Assembly: GCF_011326755.1 (NCBI RefSeq)
Contig: NZ_JAAOIE010000003.1
Location: 124,001-188,000 of the forward strand
DNA from: Cochlodiniinecator piscidefendens
Lineage (GTDB): Bacteria > Pseudomonadota > Alphaproteobacteria > Rhodobacterales > Rhodobacteraceae
Direction: 5' to 3'
DNA length: 64,000 nucleotides
The stretch's first letter is position 1. Each line of letters opens with the position of its first letter. Below, in pieces: positions 43,966 through 52,690 of this stretch. A program made the position numbers and the translations under genes. The notes beneath the pieces were generated by a model. The model was given only the letters and a program-made list of their open reading frames with translations. It did not search any database and was not told the DNA's origin.

Positions 43966-44231
43966 TGCTTTGGACTCTTTGGTGGGTTTGGGCGGCGGCG
44001 GCGCTCGTACTCGGAATACTTGAAATATTGATACCGGGAACAATCCTATTGGGATTTGCAATTGGGGCAGGGGTCGTGGCGATCCTGTTCGCGTTCGGAG
44101 TGCCTTTGACGCTTCCGGTTACACTGGTTGTTTTTGCTGTAGCCTCATTGATCGCGTGGATCATTGTCCGGCGTATTGTCGGGGTCAATCGAACTCAGGT
44201 CAAAGTTTGGGATACCGATATTAACGACTGA
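43965..44231 (+). CDS. Short NfeD-like membrane protein
   Basis: 88 aa with three hydrophobic segments: LWWVWAAAALVLGILEILIPG, LGFAIGAGVVAILFAFGVP and VTLVVFAVASLIAWIIVRRI. The NfeD family partners SPFH proteins, and the coupling with the upstream stomatin gene fits. The C-terminal OB-fold of longer NfeD proteins is absent. Short forms are normal in this group, as far as I recall. Confidence 0.8.
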   Translation: MLWTLWWVWAAAALVLGILEILIPGTILLGFAIGAGVVAILFAFGVPLTLPVTLVVFAVASLIAWIIVRRIVGVNRTQVKVWDTDIND

Positions 44232-44237
44232 TATGAA

Positions 44238-44261
44238 AATGGCGGGGAAGGCCCCGCCATT
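44238..44261. terminator. Hairpin between nfeD-like and pyrF genes
   Basis: Perfect 10-bp stem AATGGCGGGG (44238-44247) and CCCCGCCATT (44252-44261) with loop AAGG. No T tract follows on either strand, so termination may be weak; it lies between convergent genes. Confidence 0.6.
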
Positions 44262-44267
44262 ACATTG

Positions 44268-44990
44268 TTAGTGATTGGGTTGTGCTGCTTGCGGTGATTT
44301 CAGTTCAGCCAAAATTGCCTCAGCGGCGGTACGAGGGTTCTCTGCCTGCCATATAGGGCGGCCCACCACGATATGATCCACGCCATCACGGATAGCATTT
44401 GCGGGGGTTGCGACGCGTTTTTGATCGCCTAGATCAGCCCCAGCCGGGCGTACACCGGGGGTGACGATCAATTTTCCTTCGGCTTCAGGCAGAGCACGAA
44501 TGAGAGCCGCCTCTTGCGGAGAGGCTATGACACCATCAGCGCCGGCGTGAAAGGCGTTGCCAGCGCGTTCTAGAACCAAATCTTTCACGGCCCCTTCTTT
44601 GATAAGAGCGCCATCCAGATCCGCACGTTCGAGTGATGTCAAAATAGTAACGGCTAGGATTTTCAGACCCTTATCGCCTTTGCCTTCTTGGGCGGCACGA
44701 ACAACATAGGGGTCACCGTGCACGGTGAGAAAATCCAAATCAAACTGTGCCAACCCACGCACCGCATTTTCCACGGTTGCGCCGATGTCGAACAATTTCA
44801 TATCGAGGAAAATTTTCTTACCTAGTTCAGCCTTAAGCTCATTTGCGAGCGCTAAGCCGCCGCCGGTCAACATCCCGAGGCCGATTTTATAAAATGAAAC
44901 CGCATCCCCCAATTCTTGCGCGAGTTTCAGTCCAGCAATGGCATTGGGTACATCCATGGCGACGATCAAGCGGTCATCAGCAAGCGACAT
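44268..44990 (-). CDS. pyrF: Orotidine 5'-phosphate decarboxylase
   Basis: 240 aa from the ATG at 44990, which has AAAGGA 7 nt before it; the frame also contains an ATG two codons earlier. LIVAMDVPN, FYKIGLGMLTGGG, KKIFLDMKLFDIGATVENAV (the catalytic D-x-K-x-x-D array) and VTPGVRPAG are the family motifs. It makes UMP in pyrimidine synthesis. Confidence 0.95.
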   Translation of the reverse strand: MSLADDRLIVAMDVPNAIAGLKLAQELGDAVSFYKIGLGMLTGGGLALANELKAELGKKIFLDMKLFDIGATVENAVRGLAQFDLDFLTVHGDPYVVRAAQEGKGDKGLKILAVTILTSLERADLDGALIKEGAVKDLVLERAGNAFHAGADGVIASPQEAALIRALPEAEGKLIVTPGVRPAGADLGDQKRVATPANAIRDGVDHIVVGRPIWQAENPRTAAEAILAELKSPQAAQPNH

Positions 44991-45059
44991 CAGCATATCC
45001 TTTGAAGTGGAGGTCGCTGCGGTTTAACGATGAATTGTAAAAAGGGCAAGTTGGCAGCG

Positions 45060-45311
45060 TTATGACGCCATGAGTTTTGAGGTAACAATCAGTGTTGTTT
45101 GCCCTGATCTATATTCCGGCATGCGCTGTAATTGGCGCAGACCTTCGGCCTCCAGCGCGTAATGATCGGCCTTAGGATCATTGGTGAGTGGAACATTGCA
45201 CATAAACCCGGTTCTTGATCCGTCCGAAAAGCAAAAACACACGTGCCCGTGCAACCGAGACGGCAACGTTTGTGTGATTTCGATTTGGATAGTTTCAACG
45301 ATATGCTGCAT
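45060..45311 (-). CDS. Hypothetical protein, 83 aa
   Basis: I recognise no family. It has a beta-rich start (IVETIQIEITQTL), a small Cys-containing strand (VCFCFSDGSRTGF) and a C-terminal ending in LIVTSKLMAS. The region is open, on the strand opposite to clpB, and lies between pyrF and clpB with no other gene. The ribosome site (TAGG) is weak, so the coding status is only likely. Confidence 0.45.
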   Translation of the reverse strand: MQHIVETIQIEITQTLPSRLHGHVCFCFSDGSRTGFMCNVPLTNDPKADHYALEAEGLRQLQRMPEYRSGQTTLIVTSKLMAS

Positions 45312-45421
45312 ACTAAAACCTACTCATACTTGGTTATTGCTAATTTAGTGTGTCGTTCGGTTGTGTATCAGGGGGAAATTCACTGGAAATTTAGCATGGG
45401 CGGATTTTCACACAGTTAGGA

Positions 45422-45449
45422 CTTGAACTCTTTCGCTAACCCACCAAAT
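45422..45449 (+). promoter_or_regulatory. Possible heat-shock sigma factor (RpoH) promoter of clpB
   Basis: CTTGAAC at 45422-45428 matches the -35 consensus of sigma-32 promoters well, and CCCACCAAAT follows after 11 nt as a poor match to the CCCCATNT -10. It is about 74 bp upstream of the clpB start. Regulation of clpB by RpoH is established in other proteobacteria; the site here is tentative. Confidence 0.3.
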
Positions 45450-45522
45450 TATTGAGTAAGGTTTCCAATGCACTGTGCCTAAGATTGGGCAGTGACGACG
45501 GGAACGCTTTGATAGGAGAACG

Positions 45523-48141
45523 ATGATGGACATGGAAAAGTTCACAGAGCGGTCGCGCGGCTTTTTGCAAGCGGCCCAAACCATTGCGCAGCGTGAAAAC
45601 CACCAACGCCTCAGCCCTGAGCATCTGCTCAAAGCGTTGTTAGATGATGAGCAAGGACTTGCGAGCAACCTGATTAAACGGGCAGGGGGCGAGCCTGCGC
45701 GTGTGGTCGAGGCTACTGATCTCGCATTGAGCAAAATACCACAAGTGAGTGGGGATTCTGCGCAGATTTACTTGGATGGGCAAACCTCCAAAGTATTGGG
45801 TGAAGCAGAAAAACTGGCCAAAAAAGCTGGGGATAGCTTTGTTCCCGTTGAGCGGTTGTTGACTGCCCTTGCAGTGGTGAAATCCAAAGCAAAAGATGCC
45901 TTGGATGCTGGAGGGCTGAGTGCGCAAAAATTGAATGGTGCGATTAATGATATTCGTAAAGGGCGCACCGCCGATACCGCGAGTGCGGAAGAAGGCTATG
46001 ACGCGTTGAAAAAATATGCGCGCGACCTGACGGAGGCCGCCGAAGAAGGCAAAATTGATCCGATTATTGGTCGCGACGAAGAAATTCGCCGTGCAATGCA
46101 GGTCTTGTCGCGCAGGACAAAAAATAATCCTGTTCTCATTGGTGAACCTGGCGTGGGTAAGACAGCGATCGCTGAGGGCTTGGCGCTGCGCATTGTGAAC
46201 GGTGATGTGCCAGAATCTTTGCATAACAAAAAATTGCTTTCACTTGATATGGGCGCGCTTATTGCTGGCGCAAAATATCGCGGCGAGTTCGAAGAACGCC
46301 TGAAAGCTGTGCTGAACGAAGTGACCGCTGCTGCGGGTGAAATCGTTCTGTTTATAGACGAAATGCATACGCTTGTCGGGGCTGGCAAAGCAGATGGCGC
46401 GATGGATGCGTCAAACCTTCTGAAGCCTGCCCTTGCGCGGGGTGAATTGCATTGTGTTGGGGCTACAACGCTGGACGAATACCGTAAGCACGTTGAAAAA
46501 GACGCAGCTCTAGCGCGCCGTTTCCAACCGGTTGTGGTCGAAGAGCCGACAGTCGAAGATACGGTTTCCATCTTGCGTGGCATTAAAGAAAAATATGAAC
46601 TTCACCATGGGGTGCGGATCAGCGACTCCGCCTTAGTGTCGGCTGCTACGCTAAGCCATCGTTATATTACGGATCGCTTTTTGCCAGATAAGGCTATTGA
46701 CCTGATGGATGAGGCCGCGTCGCGTTTGCGCATGGAAGTCGACAGCAAACCAGAAGAGCTGGACGCTTTGGATCGTGATATTTTGCAAAAGCAGATCGAG
46801 GCCGAAGCGCTGCGGCTTGAGGATGACGATGCATCTAAAGACCGGTTGCAAAAACTTGAAAAGGATCTAGCCGAACTGATGGAGCGCTCGGCCGAAATGA
46901 CGGCGCAGTGGCAGTCAGAACGCGACAAGCTTGCGAATGCGCGAGATGTAAAAGAAAAACTTGAACGTGCGCGCGCCGACCTCGATATCGCCAAACGCGA
47001 AGGTAATCTCGCACGTGCAGGGGAGTTGTCCTACGGCGTGATCCCTGAGCTGGAGAAACAACTGTCCGAAGCGGAAAAGATCGAAGATGCCAAAATGGTC
47101 TCTGAGGCTGTGCGTCCTGAGCAAATAGCTCAGGTGGTTGAGCGCTGGACTGGTATTCCGACCTCTCGGATGCTGGAGGGTGAACGCGAGAAGCTCTTGC
47201 GCATGGAAGACGAACTGGGCAAACGTGTTATAGGGCAGCAATCGCCGGTGCGTGCACTATCCAATGCTGTAAGACGCGCACGCGCTGGGCTGAACGACGA
47301 AAACCGTCCTTTGGGTAGTTTTTTATTCCTTGGGCCAACAGGCGTAGGGAAGACGGAGCTAACCAAAGCCGTTGCGGAGTTCCTGTTTGATGATGACGGC
47401 GCGATGGTGCGCATCGATATGTCTGAGTTCATGGAAAAGCATGCAGTGTCGCGATTGATTGGCGCGCCTCCGGGGTACGTTGGATATGACGAAGGCGGAG
47501 TTTTAACCGAGGCCGTGCGGCGTCGGCCCTATCAGGTTGTCTTATTCGATGAAGTCGAGAAAGCGCATCCTGATGTGTTCAATGTTTTGTTGCAGGTCTT
47601 GGATGATGGTCAGTTGACCGATGGTCAGGGGCGCACGGTAGATTTTAAACAAACGTTGATCATTCTGACGTCCAACTTGGGGGCGCAATCCTTAAGCCAA
47701 TTGCCTGAGGGTGCAGATGTAGCTGATGCAAAACGCGATGTTATGGATGCTGTTCGTGCCCATTTCAGACCTGAGTTTCTGAACCGCTTGGATGAAACGA
47801 TTATCTTTGATCGTCTCAGTCGTCCAGATATGGATGGCATCGTGACAATCCAGTTGAACCGTTTGGCGAAACGTTTGGCGGGGCGCAACATTGAGTTGCA
47901 ACTAGATGAAAGCGCGATGACCTGGCTCGCGGATGAAGGATACGATCCGGTTTTTGGGGCGCGTCCACTGAAGCGCGTGATCCAGCGGGCTCTTCAAGAT
48001 CGGCTTGCTGAAATGATCTTGTCTGGCGAAGTGATGGACGGGGATCTAATCCCCGTGCATGCGGGGGCCGACGGTTTGATCGTAGGGGATCGCGTTTCTG
48101 CCTCGGATCGCAAACCACCTGAAGAAGCGGTCATTCATTAA
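45523..48141 (+). CDS. clpB: ATP-dependent chaperone ClpB
   Basis: 872 aa. N domain (1-150), first AAA+ module with Walker A GEPGVGKT at 207-214, middle coiled-coil domain (about 410-530, rich in Glu, Lys and Arg), second AAA+ module with GPTGVGKT at 604-611. [35 protein letters not shown] is the pore/Walker B region of the second ring. Disaggregates proteins with DnaK. Three in-frame ATGs lie near the start (45523, 45526, 45532); TAGGAG precedes the first two. Confidence 0.97.
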   Translation: MMDMEKFTERSRGFLQAAQTIAQRENHQRLSPEHLLKALLDDEQGLASNLIKRAGGEPARVVEATDLALSKIPQVSGDSAQIYLDGQTSKVLGEAEKLAKKAGDSFVPVERLLTALAVVKSKAKDALDAGGLSAQKLNGAINDIRKGRTADTASAEEGYDALKKYARDLTEAAEEGKIDPIIGRDEEIRRAMQVLSRRTKNNPVLIGEPGVGKTAIAEGLALRIVNGDVPESLHNKKLLSLDMGALIAGAKYRGEFEERLKAVLNEVTAAAGEIVLFIDEMHTLVGAGKADGAMDASNLLKPALARGELHCVGATTLDEYRKHVEKDAALARRFQPVVVEEPTVEDTVSILRGIKEKYELHHGVRISDSALVSAATLSHRYITDRFLPDKAIDLMDEAASRLRMEVDSKPEELDALDRDILQKQIEAEALRLEDDDASKDRLQKLEKDLAELMERSAEMTAQWQSERDKLANARDVKEKLERARADLDIAKREGNLARAGELSYGVIPELEKQLSEAEKIEDAKMVSEAVRPEQIAQVVERWTGIPTSRMLEGEREKLLRMEDELGKRVIGQQSPVRALSNAVRRARAGLNDENRPLGSFLFLGPTGVGKTELTKAVAEFLFDDDGAMVRIDMSEFMEKHAVSRLIGAPPGYVGYDEGGVLTEAVRRRPYQVVLFDEVEKAHPDVFNVLLQVLDDGQLTDGQGRTVDFKQTLIILTSNLGAQSLSQLPEGADVADAKRDVMDAVRAHFRPEFLNRLDETIIFDRLSRPDMDGIVTIQLNRLAKRLAGRNIELQLDESAMTWLADEGYDPVFGARPLKRVIQRALQDRLAEMILSGEVMDGDLIPVHAGADGLIVGDRVSASDRKPPEEAVIH

Positions 48142-48145
48142 AGAT

Positions 48146-48178
48146 AAAGGCCCGTCCAGATTGCTGGGCGGGCCTTTT
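48146..48178. terminator. Terminator after clpB
   Basis: Long stem AAAGGCCCGTCC (48146-48157) pairs with GGGCGGGCCTTT (48166-48177) around a loop of about 8 nt, followed by T's. It also serves the convergent msrQ gene. Confidence 0.8.
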
Positions 48179-48183
48179 GTGAC

Positions 48184-48807
48184 TTAGACGCGGGCTGCTG
48201 AACGGTTCCGCTGCTTTAGCTTTATTCGCGCGATCAACAAGACACCGACAATGGCCAAATAAATCAACGGTTCGATCTGCCAGCCTTTGACAACCATGAC
48301 ATAGTGAATTGCCGCTGCCGGAGCCGCCAGATAAGTAAGCTTGTGTAGCTTACGCCAACTCATAGCGCCCATTTTTTTGACGGATGTATTGTTTGATGTC
48401 AAAGCCAAAGGTGCCATGATTAAAAAGCCAAACATACCAATTGTGATGTAGGGGCGTTTGAAAATATCGGTCAAAATTTCCCCCCATAGCAATTGGATAT
48501 CAAGAACCAACCAAACCAATAAATGTGCCAGAACGTAAAAGAAGGCTAACACTCCAATAGCGCGGCGGAATTTCAAAAGGTTTATGCCTGTCCAATTGCG
48601 CAATGGGGTAATCACGATCCCGCCTACGATAAATTGCAGGCCAACTTTTCCGAACTCGTGTTCGAGAACTTTGACGGGATCGACACCTAATTGGTAGGTG
48701 AACAATTGAATAAGAAGCCAAACAAACGGGGCAAAACCCAGTAAATACACGACCCATACGGGTATGGCACGGCAAAGCCCGTTACATGTTTGGCTCACTT
48801 GTTGCAT
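48184..48807 (-). CDS. msrQ: Methionine sulfoxide reductase heme-binding subunit MsrQ
   Basis: 207 aa, about six membrane segments of the ferric-reductase-like domain. VLAHLLVWLVLD and LHKLTYLAAPAAAIHYVMVV contain His residues that are likely heme ligands. MsrQ passes electrons from the quinone pool to MsrP. Its ATG starts directly after the msrP stop, so they are coupled. Confidence 0.92.
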   Translation of the reverse strand: MQQVSQTCNGLCRAIPVWVVYLLGFAPFVWLLIQLFTYQLGVDPVKVLEHEFGKVGLQFIVGGIVITPLRNWTGINLLKFRRAIGVLAFFYVLAHLLVWLVLDIQLLWGEILTDIFKRPYITIGMFGFLIMAPLALTSNNTSVKKMGAMSWRKLHKLTYLAAPAAAIHYVMVVKGWQIEPLIYLAIVGVLLIARIKLKQRNRSAARV

Positions 48808-49731
48808 TTAGAAATTCTCCGACAGGTCCATGCCATCATACATGCTGGCGACATATTGTTCGTATCCGTTAAACATTTGGGTTGGTTGACGGGTCGCGAA
48901 AAAGCCACCGCCAATACGGCGCTCGCTTGCTTGGCTCCAGCGGGGGTGGCTGACTTCGGGGTTTACGTTGCTGTAGAACCCATATTCACGTGCATTTTGC
49001 ATGTTCCAGCTGGTTTCTGGTTCTTCCTCAGTCAGGGAAATTTTAACAATGGATTTGATGGATTTAAATCCGTATTTCCAAGGCACAACCAAACGCATCG
49101 GAGCACCGTTCTGTTTTGGTAATTCTTCGCCATAAAGGCCCGTTGCCATGATGGTGAGTGGGTTCATCGCTTCGTCTAAACGCAGTCCCTCGCGGTATGG
49201 CCATTCCAAAATATCATAGTTTTGCCATAGCATTTCATCCGGACGTACCAAAGTTTCAAACGCTACATATTTCGCTGAGGATTGTACGCCCACACGTTCC
49301 AAAAGTTGGCGCAGTTCAAACCCATTCCATGGTACGACCATTGACCAAGCTTCTACGCAGCGGAAACGGTAGATACGTTCCTCGATTGTCACCTGAGATA
49401 AAATATCATTCAGGTCATACATGCCCGGATTATCAACCAACCCGTCGATTTCAACAGTCCACGGTGAGGTGGTCAACCGATATGCATGTTCGGCTGGTTC
49501 GTCTTTTCCCGTGCCGAATTCGTAAAAGTTGTTGTAGCTCGATATTTCCTCAAGCGTATTGGGTTCTTCATCCGTTGAGTATATGCTTGCAGGGGCGTTG
49601 GCTGATGCCATAGTCGCGCCTCCTATTGAGCCAATCCCCATGGCGGCGGCACCCTTCATCAATTGACGGCGATTCAAAAAATCTGCCTTCGGTGTGACAT
49701 CGGCCCACGTGAGGTCTGGCTTAAAACGCAT
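48808..49731 (-). CDS. msrP: Periplasmic methionine sulfoxide reductase, molybdenum subunit MsrP
   Basis: 307 aa. Twin-arginine signal NRRQLMKGAAAMGIGSIGG (residues 20-38) directs folded export. Sulfite-oxidase-type molybdopterin domain; Cys125 in YRFRCVEAWSMVVPW is the metal ligand. It repairs oxidised methionine in envelope proteins, with MsrQ as electron donor. The start ATG is preceded by AGGAGAAAGAGAT. Confidence 0.94.
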   Translation of the reverse strand: MRFKPDLTWADVTPKADFLNRRQLMKGAAAMGIGSIGGATMASANAPASIYSTDEEPNTLEEISSYNNFYEFGTGKDEPAEHAYRLTTSPWTVEIDGLVDNPGMYDLNDILSQVTIEERIYRFRCVEAWSMVVPWNGFELRQLLERVGVQSSAKYVAFETLVRPDEMLWQNYDILEWPYREGLRLDEAMNPLTIMATGLYGEELPKQNGAPMRLVVPWKYGFKSIKSIVKISLTEEEPETSWNMQNAREYGFYSNVNPEVSHPRWSQASERRIGGGFFATRQPTQMFNGYEQYVASMYDGMDLSENF

Positions 49732-49963
49732 ATCTCTTTCTCCTTTGTTGTGCTGATCCTGAATTAAGTCCTCAGTCTTTCCAAGCCAAACAAACTTATC
49801 TCACGAACTTGTGGGTTCTTGTAACGTGCATGTTCTGAAACTTTGGTTATTCACCTCATTTTTAAGCAGGTTTCTCGCGAACCTGTGATGGCAAGGCGTA
49901 TTTTGGGGCTACCAAGACGTTTTGCTTCGGTTATGGTTTTGAGAGATTTAACAGGAGCATGTC

Positions 49964-50737
49964 ATGCCGACCCAATTTCAAAAAGCTGAACAGTTTTCTG
50001 CACTTCATGTCAAAGGCAGTCCGGTCATTCTGTACAATATATGGGATGTTGGCAGTGCAAATGCGGTTATAAGCGCGGGTGCCAAAGCTTTGGCAACTGG
50101 CAGCATGCCTGTGGCGCTTGCCCATGGGTTTACGGATGGCGAAAAGATCCCGCTTTCTGCGGCTTTATCCAATGCGAAACGGATCGTCGATGCAACTGAA
50201 TTGCCCGTCACCATGGATTTGGAGGGGGGATACGGCGTTGAACCCGAAAAAGTTGCTGATGCCGTGACGCAGGCTTTGGCGACAGGCGTTGTGGGGTTTA
50301 ACTTTGAAGATCAAATCGTGGGTGGCGAAGGGCTACACCCGGTTAACCTTCAGGTCACGCGTATCCAAGCCGCACGAAGGGCGGCTGAGGCGGCAAATAT
50401 TCCGGCGTTTATCAATGCGCGTACCGATATTTTTTTGAAGGAAAAGCCAGAGGACCACACAAGTTCGATGTTGGAAGAGGCAATCGTTCGGGCAAAAGCA
50501 TTCGAAGATGCAGGGGCAAGCGGTTTCTTCGCCCCAGGCCTAAAGGACGAAGCTATGATTGAAAGGTTGTGTTCGGCAATCGAATTGCCGGTGAACATTA
50601 TTGCGCTTCCGGGGGCGCCCGAAAACGCGCGCCTCGCTGAGTTAGGTGTTGCGCGTATCAGTTATGGTCCTGTTCCTTATCGCGGGATGATGGCTTGGCT
50701 TGAGCAACAAGCATCAAACGCCCTAAATAGCCTTTAA
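49964..50737 (+). CDS. Isocitrate lyase / PEP mutase superfamily protein
   Basis: 257 aa. MDLEGGYG, NFEDQI and NARTDIFL match the PEP mutase/ICL beta-alpha barrel, where the acidic residues bind Mg. The KKCGH-type catalytic Cys motif of isocitrate lyase is absent, so it is more like oxaloacetate hydrolase or PEP mutase-like enzymes of unknown specificity. AACAGGAGC lies before the ATG. Ends at a strong terminator. Confidence 0.85.
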   Translation: MPTQFQKAEQFSALHVKGSPVILYNIWDVGSANAVISAGAKALATGSMPVALAHGFTDGEKIPLSAALSNAKRIVDATELPVTMDLEGGYGVEPEKVADAVTQALATGVVGFNFEDQIVGGEGLHPVNLQVTRIQAARRAAEAANIPAFINARTDIFLKEKPEDHTSSMLEEAIVRAKAFEDAGASGFFAPGLKDEAMIERLCSAIELPVNIIALPGAPENARLAELGVARISYGPVPYRGMMAWLEQQASNALNSL

Positions 50738-50746
50738 TGATATTAC

Positions 50747-50770
50747 AAACCAAGGCTCTTGCCTTGGTTT
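50747..50770 (+). terminator. Intrinsic terminator after the PEP mutase-like gene
   Basis: Perfect 10-bp stem AAACCAAGGC (50747-50756) and GCCTTGGTTT (50761-50770), loop TCTT, with an AT-rich tail. Confidence 0.8.
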
Positions 50771-50843
50771 AATATTTCCCGCAAAAGCGCCTACAGGCGC
50801 GACCCACTTAGGGGCGCTGTGTTGACCTTTGTGAGGAACGAAA

Positions 50844-51425
50844 ATGACGAAATTTTTTGCATTCTGTGTTTTACTGATGTCTTTGGCATCACCGGCTGTG
50901 GCGCATGTGTCCCCTGATCACAGCAATCCGTTTATGGTTGGTTTCACCCATCCATTGCTCGGGCCCGATCATGTGTTGGTGATGATAGCGGTTGGACTAT
51001 GGGCTGCGATTCTGGGGCAAAAAGCACTTTGGGTGCTCCCAACGGTATTTGTTGTCGCAATGATCGGCGGTTTTCTTACATCGCTTGCGGGAATGCCATT
51101 ACCCTTTGTAGAGCCAATTATCGTGCTTTCAATCATTGCCATTGGCGGAATTGTTGCTTTGTCAGTGAATGTATCGATTGAAACTGCTGGGTTTATTGTC
51201 GCTGCTATCGCAATCTTTCATGGGCATGCCCACGGTTCAGAAATTGGGTCCGCTGCGGTGCTTCCGTTTGGAGCAGGATTCGCTTTAGCAACGATGCTTT
51301 TGCATATTGCTGGTTTATGTTTTGCACTAGGATTATTTGCAGTCACGCGGATGCATCAAGGGATGGCAATTACACGCTTATTGGGTGGTGTTACCGCCGC
51401 TGTTGGGGTGTGGTTCGCCATGTAG
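50844..51425 (+). CDS. HupE/UreJ family membrane protein
   Basis: 193 aa with a signal-like N-terminus (FFAFCVLLMSLASPAVAHV) and six hydrophobic segments. The HPLLGPDHVLVMIAVG motif and FHGHAHGSE are hallmarks of HupE/UreJ proteins, putative nickel or cobalt transporters. No hydrogenase, urease or cobalamin gene is in the window, so the metal is not known. GAGGAACGAAA lies before the ATG. Alone between two terminators. Confidence 0.88.
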   Translation: MTKFFAFCVLLMSLASPAVAHVSPDHSNPFMVGFTHPLLGPDHVLVMIAVGLWAAILGQKALWVLPTVFVVAMIGGFLTSLAGMPLPFVEPIIVLSIIAIGGIVALSVNVSIETAGFIVAAIAIFHGHAHGSEIGSAAVLPFGAGFALATMLLHIAGLCFALGLFAVTRMHQGMAITRLLGGVTAAVGVWFAM

Positions 51426-51473
51426 CTAAGTCGCTGCATAATCGGATGTAAGCGCGAGTAAAATCAATTCAGC

Positions 51474-51497
51474 AGAGCTGGGAAGGTAACCAGCTCT
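51474..51497 (+). terminator. Hairpin after the HupE-like gene
   Basis: Stem AGAGCTGG (51474-51481) and CCAGCTCT (51490-51497) with an 8-nt loop. No clear T tract; it lies at the boundary with the mobilisation-gene debris. Confidence 0.5.
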
Positions 51498-51523
51498 TGC
51501 TAAAGCTTAGCTTATATTTTGAG

Positions 51524-51754
51524 GTGATTGATTTAACCAAATATCGAATATCAAAATTTTGGTTGAATGGTGGACAAGAAGCGCCAGGACTAGAACCACA
51601 AGACGGCCCGTCTGTACTGGAAGAATTAGAACGCTGGGAAGCGGTGTTAGCGGGCGATAAAACGATAGTGCGCTGCCTTCGTAAGTTGGTAAATGAAGAT
51701 CATGATCCCCAGTTTTCTTCGCAACCATCTAAGATGCGGGGACCACGTCCATGA
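51524..51754 (+). CDS. Small protein upstream of the MobC-like gene
   Basis: Open frame of up to 85 codons from 51497; a GTG at 51524 is a possible start. The C-terminal two-thirds look like coding sequence (VLEELERWEAVLAGDKTIVRCLRKLVNE) with a Pro/Arg-rich tail, and the stop overlaps the ATG of the MobC-like gene. No family recognised. The AT-rich first 50 bases may mark a junction, so the 5' end of the original gene could be missing. Confidence 0.4.
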   Translation: MIDLTKYRISKFWLNGGQEAPGLEPQDGPSVLEELERWEAVLAGDKTIVRCLRKLVNEDHDPQFSSQPSKMRGPRP

Positions 51755-52107
51755 GCCGTCCTGCACCCTTTTCACTGCGATTGACTGAGGACGAACGTCA
51801 GCGTTTAGAAACACAGGCGGGTGGAATGCCCCTTGCGTCTTATATCAAATCAGTGGTTTTTGCGGAGGATGCACCGAAACATCGGGCGCGGCGCAGACCT
51901 CCGGTGGCCGAGCAACAATTGCTCGCGGAGGTGTTGGCGCGGTTGGGACAAACACAACATGCAAACAATCTCAATCAGATCGCGAAGCATCTCAATCAGG
52001 GCACGTTGATGATTGATCCGGAATTGGAAGTGGATCTGAACCGCGCCTTTGCAGAAATCGCTTGGATGCGGGTGACGTTGATGCAGGCGTTGGAGAAATT
52101 ATCATGA
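51751..52107 (+). CDS. MobC-like plasmid mobilisation relaxosome protein
   Basis: 118 aa. FSLRLTEDERQRLETQAGGMPLASYIKSVVF is a ribbon-helix-helix-like start, and ANNLNQIAKHLNQGTL and RAFAEIAWMRVTLMQALEK match the MobC C-terminal helical region. MobC proteins help the relaxase at the origin of transfer of mobilisable elements. Its stop overlaps the ATG of the relaxase fragment. It is a remnant of a mobile element on the chromosome. Confidence 0.75.
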   Translation: MSRPAPFSLRLTEDERQRLETQAGGMPLASYIKSVVFAEDAPKHRARRRPPVAEQQLLAEVLARLGQTQHANNLNQIAKHLNQGTLMIDPELEVDLNRAFAEIAWMRVTLMQALEKLS

Positions 52108-52277
52108 TCCTCAAGGGCTCTCAACGGGCTGGTGCACGGGATTTGTCGGATCACCTGATGAATGAGCGCGACAATGACCATGTGGAATTGCTCGATATGC
52201 GAGGCTTCATGGCGGATGATTTGCATGGCGCGTTGGATGAAGCGCATGCGATTTCCAAAGCGACCCAAGACCTCTGA
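52104..52277 (+). pseudogene. Truncated relaxase N-terminal fragment
   Basis: 57 codons from an ATG that overlaps the MobC-like stop (ATGA). MILKGSQRAGARDLSDHLM and NDHVELLDMRGFMADDLHGALDEAHAISK resemble the very start of MobA/VirD2-type relaxases encoded after mobC. The resemblance ends at about residue 53, where intact relaxases continue toward their catalytic region, and a TGA follows. The rest of the gene is absent; degraded IS21-type sequence begins 19 bp downstream. Confidence 0.65.
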
Positions 52278-52295
52278 GCTTGAGGCGTCTTAGGC

Positions 52296-52690
52296 TGTCA
52301 ATGATCGTTCAAAACTGGCCCGGTATGTGCATTTAAAATTGACCCACCTTTTATGAGGCAAAGCCAGCAGGCGAGATACCCTCAAATAGCGAGCTCGTCT
52401 GCTGGCTTTGCTTGCGCTGCGGTTTATTGTTTCCGGGTCTTTTTGCTCTGAGCGAACCGATAGGACGTGTTTCCGGTTTCGATAATCGAGCAATGATGCG
52501 TGACACGATCCAAAAGCGCGGTTGGCATCTTTGCATCGCCAAAGACGGAGACCCATTCACCGAACTCCATGCAATTGATAACGGTGTCTGCGCGAGGATA
52601 GCTTGGTGCGTTGAGAAAATGGTGCTGCCAACCAAGTTGGCTGACAGCACCGTATGCATCGCAATTGCGATGCGGGGAGGAACTGTCAAT
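52296..52690. mobile_element. Degraded IS21-family insertion sequence fragment
   Basis: The left end, TGTCAATGATCGTTC (52296-52310), is followed by two related repeats with AAAACTGG and AAATTGACCCACC, which resemble the multiple terminal repeats of IS21 elements. Inside is the 3' end of an istB-like gene on the minus strand. No istA and no second end are seen, so this is a remnant. It runs up to the stop of the SDR gene. Confidence 0.55.
52424..52640 (-). pseudogene. istB-like IS21 ATPase, C-terminal fragment
   Basis: On the minus strand, ending at TAA 52424-52426, the frame gives [31 protein letters not shown] and [13 protein letters not shown], the usual C-terminal block of IstB helper ATPases. 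The sequence further upstream ([18 protein letters not shown]) no longer fits well and the Walker domains are missing, so it is a truncated, decayed copy. Confidence 0.6.

Noticed and set aside
49732-49963. Gene in the msrP / PEP mutase-like divergent gap
   Set aside because: No open frame with a ribosome site; it probably holds two promoters, with a weak inverted repeat (GGTTTCTCGCGAACC).
50771-50843. Cobalamin or nickel riboswitch before the HupE-like gene
   Set aside because: No B12-box-like sequence or other conserved riboswitch core was seen; only a small GCGCC/GGCGC hairpin.
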